A stretch of 64,000 nucleotides of DNA from Colletes latitarsis (Eukaryota > Arthropoda > Insecta > Hymenoptera > Colletidae). The position numbers and the translations under genes are program-made. The notes under the pieces are model-generated. The model saw nothing but the letters and a program-made list of their open reading frames with translations. It was not told the origin of the DNA and made no database searches. This document shows, one piece after another, positions 53,596 to 63,400 of this stretch. Location: contig NC_135134.1 in assembly GCF_051014445.1 (NCBI RefSeq), positions 2,013,672 to 2,077,671 on the forward strand. Direction: 5' to 3'. Positions within the stretch are counted from its first letter, which is position 1, and each line of letters opens with the position of its first letter.

Positions 53596-54299
53596 GTACC
53601 ACACTGAAACAGTCAAATAAACCTGGTTCCGATTAATATTTTAGAGGATAACGCCGGTTATGTCTGGGTTAGTTCTGGTATTTGCCCTCATCTGGCTCGC
53701 ACTTTCGCATCTATCGCGTACTTGATGGCAAGATCCTGGCCTTTTTCTAGTTTGGATCACGTAGTAATGCGGTACCACACCGAAACTGTCAATTAAACCT
53801 GGTTGCGATTAATATTTTAGAGGATAACGCCGGTTATGTCTCGGATAGGTCTGGGATTTGCCCGCATCTGGCTCGTACTTTCGCATCTTTCGCATACTTG
53901 TTGGCCAGATCATGGCCTTTTTCAGGCTTGGACCACGTAGTAATGTGGTACCACACTGAAACAGTCAAATAAACCAGGTTCCGATTAACATTTTAGAGGA
54001 TAACGCCGGGTATGTCTGGGATAGGTCTGGTATTTGCCCTCATCTGGCTCGTACTTTTGCATTTTTCGCATACTTGCTGGCCAGATCCTGGGCTTTTCCT
54101 GGTTTGGATCACGTAGTAATATGGTACCACACTGAAACAGTCAATTAAACCTGGTTGCGATTAATATTCTGGAGGATAACGCCGGTTATGTCTCGGTTAG
54201 GTCTGGGATTTGCCCTCATCTGGCTCGTACCTTTGCATTTTTCGCCTACTTGTTGGCAAGATCCTGGGCTTTTTCTGGTTCGGATCAGGTAGTAATGCG

Positions 54300-54475
54300 G
54301 TACCACACCGAAACAGTCAATTAAACCTGGTTGCGATTAATATTTTAGAGGATAACGCCGGTTATGTCTCGGTTAGGTCTGGGATTTGCCCTCATCTGGC
54401 TCGTACTTTCGCATTTTTCGCATACTTGTTGGCCAGATCCTGGCCTTTTTCTGGCTTGGACCACGTAGTAATTAG
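54300..54475. repeat. Representative class A monomer
   Basis: This unit is close to the array consensus and serves as a reference. It starts at GTACCACACC and ends just before the next GTACC. Inside it are an imperfect 11-bp tandem duplication at 54,359-54,380 (CGGTTATGTCT then CGGTTAGGTCT), a 9-bp tandem duplication at 54,407-54,424 (TTTCGCATT then TTTCGCATA), and a perfect 6-bp inverted repeat with a 3-bp spacer at 54,431-54,445. A generic unit with the common ending AATGCG has 41 C, 41 G, 58 T and 36 A, with ten CpG dinucleotides counting the one at the junction. The phase is arbitrary; nothing in the sequence defines a natural start. Confidence 0.95.
54431..54445. other. Dyad GGCCAG-ATC-CTGGCC in the class A monomer
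   Basis: The two 6-bp arms are exact reverse complements around ATC. The same dyad lies at the same phase in every class A monomer, for example 484-498. Other classes break one or both arms: B reads GGCTAG, C reads GGCAAG with CTGGGC, D reads GTCAAG with CTGGGC, E keeps the left arm only. It could be a protein-binding dyad or a short hairpin. No binding protein can be named from the sequence, and it is not a CENP-B box. Confidence 0.6.
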
Positions 54476-55359
54476 GTACCACACTGAAACATTCAACTAA
54501 ACCTGGTTCCGATTAATGTTTTGGAGGATAACGCCGGTTATGTCTGGGTTAGTTCTGGTATTTGCCCACTCTGGCTCGCACTTTCGCATCTATCGCATAC
54601 TTGATGGCTAGATCCTGGCCTTTTTCTGGTTTGGATCACGTAGTAATGCGGTACCACAGCAAAACAGTCAATTAAACCTTGTTGCGATTAATAGCTTAGA
54701 GGATAACGCCGGTTATGTCTCGGTTAGGTCTGGGATTTGCCCTGATCTGGCTCCTACTTTCACATTTTTCGGATACTTGTTGGCCAGATCCTGGCCTTTT
54801 TCTGGTTTGGATCTCGTAGTAATATGGTACCACACTGAAACAGTCAATTAAACCTGGTTCCGATTAATATTTTAGAGGATAACGCCGCTTATGTCTCGGT
54901 TGGGTCTGGGATTTGCCCTCATCTGGCTCGTACTTTCGCATTTTTCGAATACTTGTTGGCCAGATCCTGGGCTTTTCCTGGTTTGGATCACGTAGTAATA
55001 TGGTACCACACTGAAACAGTCAATTAAACCTGGTTCCGATTAATATTTTAGAGGATAACGCCGCTTATGTCTCGGTTAGGTCTGGGATTTGCCCTCATCT
55101 GGCTCGCACTTTCGCGTTTTTCGCATACTTGTTGGCCAGATCCTGGCCTTTTTCTGGCTTGGACCACGTAGTAATGTGGTACCACACTGAAACAGTCAAA
55201 TAAACCTGGTTCCGTTTAACATTTTACAGGATAACGCCGGCTATGTCTGGGATAGGTCTGGTATTTGCCCTCATCTGGCTCGTACTTTTGCATTTTTCGC
55301 ATACTTGCTGGCCAGATCCTGGCCTTTTTCTGGTCTGTATCACGTAGTAATGTGGTACC

Positions 55360-56590
55360 GCACTGAAACCGACAATAAAAGCTGGTTCGGATTAGTATCT
55401 TTGAGGATAACGCTGGTTATGGCTGGGTTAGTTCTGGTATTTGCAATCATCTGGCTCGTAGCTTCGCATTTTTCGCCTACTTGTTGTCAAGATCCTGGGC
55501 TTTTTCGGGATTGGATCTCGTAGTAATGCGGCACCGCACCGTAACAGTCAATTAAACCTGGTTGCGATTAATATTTTGGAGGATAACGCCGGTTATGTCT
55601 CGGTTAGGTCTGGGATTTGCCCTCATCTGTCTCGCACCTTTGCATTTTTCGCCTACTTGTTGTCAAGATCCTGGGCTTTTTCTGGTTCGGATCACGTAGT
55701 AATGCGGTACCACACCGAAACAGTCAATTAAACCTGGTTGCGATTAATATTTTAGAGGATAACGCCGGTTATGTCTGGGTTAGTTTTGGTATTTGCCCTC
55801 ATCCGGCTCGCACTTTCGCATCTATCGCATACTGGATGGCTAGATCCTGGCCTTTTTCTGGTTTGGATCACGTAGTAATGCGGTACCACAGCGAAACTGT
55901 CAATTAAACCTGGTTGCGATTGATATTTTAGAGGATAACGCCGGTTATGTTTGGCTTACGTCTGGGCTTTGCCCTCATCTGGCTCGTACTTTCGCATTGC
56001 TCGTATACTTGTTGGCCAGATCCAGGGCTTTTTCGGGTTTGTATCCCGTCGTAATGTGGTACCGCACCGAAGCAGTCAATGAAACCTGGTTGCGATGAAT
56101 ATTTTGGAGGATAACGCCGGTTATGTCTCGGTTAGGTTTGGGATTTGCCCTCATCTGGCTCGCACTTTCGCATCTATCGCATACTTGATGGCTAGATCCT
56201 GGCCTTTTTCTGGTCTGTATCACGTAGTAATGTAGTACCACACTGAAACCGACAATAAAAGCTGGTTCGGATTAGTATCTTTGAGGATAACGCTGGTTAT
56301 GGCTGGGTTAGTTCTGGTATTTGCAATCATCTGGCTCGTAGCTTCGCATTTTTCGCCTACTTGTTGTCAAGATCCTGGGATTTTTCGGGATTGGATCTCG
56401 TAGTAATGCGGCACCGCACCGTAACAGTCAATTAAACCTGGTTGCGATGAATATTTTGGAGGATAACGCCGGTTATGTCTCGGTTAGGTTTGGGATTTGC
56501 CCTCATCTGGCTCGCACTTTCGCATCTATCGCATACTTGATGGCTAGATCCTGGCCTTTTTCTGGTCTGTATCACGTAGTAATGTAGTAC
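55360..56590. repeat. Short-range duplications of five and two monomers
   Basis: The D unit with GACAATAAAAGC, GTATCTTTGAGG, CTCGTAGCTTCGC and TTCGGGATTGGATCTCG occurs at 55,371 and again 880 bp later at 56,251. The unit with GATGAATATTTTGG, GGTTAGGTTTGGG and AATGTAGTACC occurs at 56,092 and again 352 bp later at 56,444. These short spacings overlap the class X unit. Confidence 0.84.
55922..56105. repeat. Diverged class X monomer, copy 3
   Basis: This shares the linked variants GCATTGCTCGTATAC, AGATCCAGGGC, TTCGGGTTTGTATCCCG and GAAGCAGTCAATGAAACC with the copies at 23.3 and 28.4 kb. Its beginning differs (GTTTGGCTTACGTCTGGGC), and it keeps CTCATCTGGCTCG where the others have CTCATCTCGCT. 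It lies some 27 kb from the nearest other copy. Confidence 0.85.
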
Positions 56591-57446
56591 CTCACTGAAA
56601 CCGTCAATAAAACCTGGTTGCGATTAATCTTTTAGAGGATAACGCCGGTTATGTCTCGGTTAGTTCTGGGATTTGCCCTCATCTGGCTCGCACTTTCGCA
56701 TTTTTCGCATACTTGTTGGCCAGATCCTGGCCTTTTTCTGGCTTGGACCACGTAGTAATGTGGTACCACACTGAAACAGTCAAATAAACCTGGTTCCGAT
56801 TAATATTTTAGAGGATAACGCCGGCTATGTCTGGGATAGGTCTGGTATTTGCTCTCATCTGGCTCGTACTTTCGTATTTTTCGCATACTTGCTGGCCAGA
56901 TCCTGGCCTTTTTCTGGTCTGTATCACGTAGTAATGTGGTACCACACTGAAACCGCCAATAAAAGCTGGTTCGGATTAGTATCTTAGAGGATAACGGTGG
57001 TTATGGCTGCGTTAGTTCTGGTATTTGCAATCATCTGGCACGTAGGTTCGCATTTTTCGCCTACTTGTTGGCAAGATCCTGGGCTTTTTCTGGTTCGGAT
57101 CACGTAGTAATGCGGTACCACACCGAAACTGTCAATTACACCTTGTTGCGATTAATATTTTGGAGGATAACGCCAGTTATGTCTCGGTTAGGTCTGGGAT
57201 TTGCCCTCATCTGGCTCGTACCTTTGCATTTTTCGCCTACTTGTTGTCAAGATCCTGGGCTTTTTCTGGTTCGGATCACGTAGTAATGCGGTACCACACC
57301 GAAACAGTCAATTAAACCTGGTTGCGAATAATATTTTAGAGGATAACGCCGGTTATGTCTCGGTTAGGACTGGGATTTGCCCTCATCTGGCTCGCACTTT
57401 CGCATTTTTCGCATACTTGTTGGCCAGATCCTGGGCTTTTTCTGGC

Positions 57447-60400
57447 TTGGACCACGTAGTAATGTGGTACCACACTGAAACAGTCAAATAAACCTGGTTC
57501 CGATTAATATTTTAGAGAATAACGCCGGTTATGTCTGGGTTGGTTCTGGTATTTGCCCTCATCTGGCTCGCACTTTCGCATCTATCGCATACTTGGTGGC
57601 CAGATCCTGGCCTTTTTCTGGTCTGTATCACGTAGTAATGTGGTACCACACTGGAACCGTCAATAAAAGCTGGTTCCGATTAGTATCTTAGAGGATAACG
57701 CTGGTTATGGCTGGGTTAGTTCTGGTATTTGCAATCATCTGGCTCGTACCTTTGCATTTTTCGCCTACTTGTTGTCAAGATCCTGGGCTTTTTCTGGTTT
57801 GGATCACGTAGTAATGCGGTACCACACCGTAACAGTCAATTAAACCTGGTTGCGATTAATATTTTGGGGGATAACGCCGGTTATGTCTCGGTTAGGTCTG
57901 GGATTTGCCCTCATCTGGCTCGTACCTTTGCATTTTTCGCCTACTTGTAGGCAAGATCCTGGGCTTTTTCTGGTTCGGATCACGTAGTAATGCGGTACCA
58001 CACCGAAACAGTCAATTAAACCTGGTTGCGATTAATATTTTAGAGGATAAGGCCGGTTATGTCTCGGTTAGGTCTGGGATTTGCCCTGATCTGGCTCCTA
58101 CTTTCGCATTTTTCGCATACTTGTTGGCCAGATCCTGGGCTTTTCCTGGTTTGGATCACGTAGTAATATGGTACCACACTGAAACAGTCAATTAAACCTG
58201 GTTCCGATTAATATTTTAGAGGATAACGCCGCTTATGTCTCGGTTAGGTCTGGGATTTGCCCTCATCTGGCTCGTACCTTCGCATTTTTCGCATACTTGT
58301 TGGCCAGATCCTGGCCTTTTTCTGGCTTGGACCACGTAGTAATTTGGTACCACACAGAAACATTCAACTAAACCTGGTTCCGATTAATATTTTAGAGAAT
58401 AACGCCGGTTATGTCTGGGTTGGTTCTGGTATTTGCCCTCATCTGGCTCGCACTTTCGCATCTATCACATACTTGGTGGCCAGATCCTGACCTTTTTCTG
58501 ATCTGTATCACGTAGTAATGTGGTACCACACTGGAAACGTCAATAAAAGCTGGTTCCGATTAGTATCTTAGAGGATAACGCTGGTTATGGCTGTGTTAGT
58601 TCTGGTATTTGCAATCATCTGGCTCGTACCTTCACATTTTTCGCCTACTTGTTGTCAAGATCCTGGGCTTTTTCTGGTCTGGATCACGTAGTAATGCGGT
58701 ACCACACCGTAACAGTCAATTAAACCTGGTTACGATTAATATTTTGGAGGAAAACGCCGGTTATGTCTCGGTTGGGTCTGGGATTTGCCCGCATCTGGCT
58801 CGTACCTTTGCATTTTTCGCCTACTTGTTGGCAAGATCCTGGGCTTTTTCTGGTTCGCATCACGTAGTAATGCGGTACCACACCGAAACTGTCAATTAAA
58901 CCTGGTTGCGATTAATATTTTAGAGGATAACGCCGGTTATGTCTCGGTTAGGTCTGGGATTTGCCCTCATCTGGCTCGTACTTTCGCATTTTTCGCATAC
59001 TTGTCGGCCAGATCCTGGCCTTTTTCTGGCTTGGACCACGTAGTAATTAGGTACCACACTGAAACATTCAACTAAACCTGGTTGCGATTAATATTCTGGA
59101 GGATAACGCCGGTTATGTCTCGGTTAGGTCTGGGATTTGCCCTGATCTGGCTCCTACTTTCGCATTTTTCGCATACTTGTTGGCCAGATCCTGGGCTTTT
59201 CCTGGATTGGATCACGTAGTAATGCGGCACCACACCGAAACAGTCAATTTAACCTGGTTGCGATTAATATTTTAGGGGATAACGCCGGTTATGTCTCGGT
59301 TAGGTCTGGGATTTGCCCTGATCTGGCTCCTACTTTCGCATTTTTCGCATACTTGTTGGCCAGATCCTGGGCTTTTCCTGGATTGGATCACGTAGTAATG
59401 CGGTACCACACCGAAACAGTCAATTAAACCTGGTTGCGAATAATATTTTAGAGGATAACGCCGGTTATGTCTCGGTTAGGACTGGGATTTGCCCTCATCT
59501 GGCTCGCACTTTCGCATTTTTCGCATACTTGTTGGCCAGATCCTGGGCTTTTTCTGGCTTGGACCACGTAGTAATGTGGTACCACATTGAAACAGTCAAA
59601 TAAACCTGGTTCCGATTAATATTTTAGAGAATAACGCCGGTTATGTCTGGGTTGGTTCTGGTATTTGCCCTCATCTGGCTCGCACTTTCGCATCTATCGC
59701 ATACTTGGTGGCCAGATCCTGGCCTTTTTCTGGTCTGTATCACGTAGTAATGTGGTACCACACTGGAACCGTCAATAAAAGCTGGTTCCGATTAGTATCT
59801 TAGAGGATAACGCTGGTTATGGCTGGGTTAGTTCTGGTATTTGCAATCATCTGGCTCGTACCTTCGCCTTTTTCGCCTACTTGTTGTCAAGATCCTGGGC
59901 TTTTTCTGGTTTGGATCACGTAGTAATGCGGTACCACACCGTAACAGTCAATTAAACCTGGTTGCGATTAATATTTTGGGGGATAACGCCGGTTATGTCT
60001 CGGTTAGGTCTGGGATTTGCCCTCATCTGGCTCGTACCTTTGCATTTTTCGCCTACTTGTTGGCAAGATCCTGGGCTTTTTCTGGTTTGGATCACGTAGT
60101 AATATGGTACCACACTGAAACAGTCAATTAAACCTGGTTCCGATTAATATTTTAGAGGATAACGCCGGTTATGTCTCGGTTAGGTCTGGGATTTGCCCTC
60201 ATCTGGCTCGTAACTTCGCATTTTTCGCCTACTTGTTGGCAAGATCCAGGGCTTTTTCTGGTTCGGATCACGTAGTAATGCGGTACCACACCGAAACAGT
60301 CAATTAAACCTGGTTGCGATTAATATTTTAGAGGATAACGCCGGTTATGCCTGGGTTAGGTCTGGGATTTGCCCTCATGTGGCTCGTACTTTCGCATTTT

Positions 60401-63400
60401 TCGCCTACTTGTTGTCAAGATCCTGGGCTTTTTCTGGTTCGGATCACGTAGTAATGCGGTACCACACCGAAACAGTCAATTAAACCTGGTTGCGATTAAT
60501 ATTTTAGAGGATAACGCCGGTTATGTCTCGGTTAGGTCTGGGATTTGCCCTGGTCTGGCTCCTACTTTCGCATTTTTCGCATACTTGTTGGCCAGATCCT
60601 GGCCTTCTTCTGGCTTGGACCACGTAGTAATTCGGTACCACACTGAAACATTCAACTAAACCTGGTTCCGATTAATATTTTAGAGGATAACGCCGGTTAT
60701 GTCTGAGTTAGTTCTGGTATTTGCCCTCATCTGGCTCGCACTTTCGCATCTATCGCATATTTGATGGCTAGATCCTGGCCTTTTTCTGGTTTGGATCACG
60801 TAGTAATGCGGTACCACACCGAAACAGTCAATTAAACCTGGTTGCGATTAATATTTTAGAGGATAACGCCGGTTATGTCTGGGTTAGGTCTGGGATTTGC
60901 CCTCATGTGGCTCGTACTTTCGCATTTTTCGCATACTTGTTGGCCAGATCCTGGCCTTTTTCTGGCTTGGATCACGTAGTAATGCGGTACCACACCGAAA
61001 CTGTCAATTAAACCTGGTTGCTATTAATATTCTGGAGGATAACGCCGGTTATGTCTCGGTTAGGTCTGGGATTTGCCCTGATCTGGCTCCTACTTTCGCA
61101 TTTTTCGCATACTTGTTGGCCAGATCCTGGGCTTTTCCTGGATTGGATCACGTAGTAATGCGGCACCACACTGAAACAGTCAATTAAACCTGGTTGCGAT
61201 TAATATTTTAGGGGATAACGCCGGTTATGTCTCGGTTAGGTCTGGGATTTGCCCTCATCTGGCTCGCACTTTCGCATCTATCGCATACTTGATGGCTAGA
61301 TCCTGGCCTTTTTCTGGTTTGGATCACGTAGTAATGCGGTACCACACCGAAACAGTCAATTAAACCTGGTTGCGAATAATATTTTAGAGGATTACGCCGG
61401 TTATGTCTCGGTTAGGTCTGGGATTTGCCCTCATCTGGCTCGCACTTTCGCATTTTTCGCATACTTGTTGGCCAGATCCTGGGCTTTTTCTGGCTTGGAC
61501 CACGTAGTAATGTGGTACCACACTGAAACAGTCAATTAAACCTGGTTGCGAATAATATTTTAGAGGATAACGCCGGTTATGTCTCGGTTAGGTCTGGGAT
61601 TTGCCCTGATCTGGCTCCTACTTTCGCATTTTTCGCATACTTGTTGGCCAGATCCTGGGCTTTTCCTGGATTGGATCACGTAGTAATGCGGTACCACACC
61701 GAAACAGTCAATTAAACCTGGTTGCGAATAATATTTTAGAGGATAACGCCGGTTATGTCTCGGTTAGGACTGGGATTTGCCCTCATCTGGCTCGCACTTT
61801 CGCATTTTTCGCATACTTGTTGGCCAGATCCTGGGCTTTTTCTGGCTTGGACCACGTAGTAATGTGGTACCACACTGAAACAGTCAAATAAACCTGGTTC
61901 CGATTAATATTTTAGAGAATAACGCCGGTTATGTCTGGGTTGGTTCTGGTATTTGCCCTCATCTGGCTCGCACTTTCGCATCTATCGCATACTTGGTGGC
62001 CAGATCCTGGCCTTTTTCTGGTCTGTATCACGTAGTAATGTGGTACCACACTGGAACCGTCAATAAAAGCTGGTTCCGATTAGTATCTTAGAGGATAACG
62101 CTGGTTATGGCTGGGTTAGTTCTGGTATTTGCAATCATCTGGCTCGTACCTTTGCATTTTTCGCCTACTTGTTGTCAAGATCCTGGGCTTTTTCTGGTTT
62201 GGATCACGTAGTAATGCGGTACCACACCGTAACAGTCAATTAAACCTGGTTGCGATTAATATTTTGGGGGATAACGCCGGTTATGTCTCGGTTAGGTCTG
62301 GGATTTGCCCTCATCTGGCTCGTACCTTTGCATTTTTCGCCTACTTGTAGGCAAGATCCTGGGCTTTTTCTGGTTGGGATCACGTAGTAATGCGGTACCA
62401 CACCGAAACAGTCAATTAAACCTGGTTGCGATTAATATTTTAGAGGATAAGGCCGGTTATGTCTCGGTTAGGTCTGGGATTTGCCCTGATCTGGCTCCTA
62501 CTTTCGCATTTTTCGCATACTTGTTGGCCAGATCCTGGGCTTTTCCTGGTTTGGATCACGTAGTAATATGGTATCACACTGAAACAGTCAATTAAACCTG
62601 GTTCCGATTAATATTTTAGAGGATAACGCCGCTTATGTCTCGGTTAGGTCTGGGATTTGCCCGCATCTGGCTCGTACCTTTGCATTTTTCGCCTACTTGT
62701 TGGCAAGATCCTGGGCTTTTTCTGGTTCGCATCACGTAGTAATGCGGTACCACACCGAAACTGTCAATTAAACCTGGTTGCGATTAATATTTTAGAGGAT
62801 AACGCCGGTTATGTCTCGGTTAGGTCTGGGATTTGCCCTCATCTGGCTCGTACTTTCGCATTTTTCGCATACTTGTTGGCCAGATCCTGGCCTTTTTCTG
62901 GCTTGGACCACGTAGTAATTAGGTACCACACTGAAACATTCAACTAAACCTGGTTCCGATTAATATTTTAGAGGATAACGCCGGCTATGTCTGGGTTAGT
63001 TCTGGTATTTGCCCTCATCTGGCTCGTACCTTCGCATTTTTCGCCTACTTGTTGTCAAGATCCTGGGCTTTTTCTGGTCTGGATGACGTAGTAATGCGGT
63101 ACCATACCGTAACAGTCAATTAAACCTGGTTGCGATTAATATTTTAGAGGATAACACCGGTTATGTCTCGGTTAGGTCTGGGATTTGCCCTGATCTGGCT
63201 CCTACTTTCGCATCTATCGCATACTTGATGGCTAGATCCTGGCCATTTACTGGTTTGGATCACGTAGTAATGCGGTACCACACCGAAACAGTCAATTAAA
63301 CCTGGTTGCGATTAATATTTTAGAGGATACCGCCGGTTATGTCTCGGTTAGGTCTGGGATTTGCCCTCATCTGGCTCGCACTTTCGCATTTTTCGCATAC

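Larger units (their letters stand above)
45244..57272. repeat. Irregular region between the two copies of the 6.55-kb block
   Basis: Units here carry more private changes and more size variants than elsewhere. A one-base insertion (GGTTGGGGATT) is near 45,948 and one-base deletions are near 46,888 and 54,570. The CTCGTAACTTCGC unit appears at 46,724 and 49,187. One monomer is duplicated in direct tandem at about 49,537-49,888. Two truncated units and one diverged unit are listed separately. No gene, transposon or unique sequence is seen. Confidence 0.85.
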
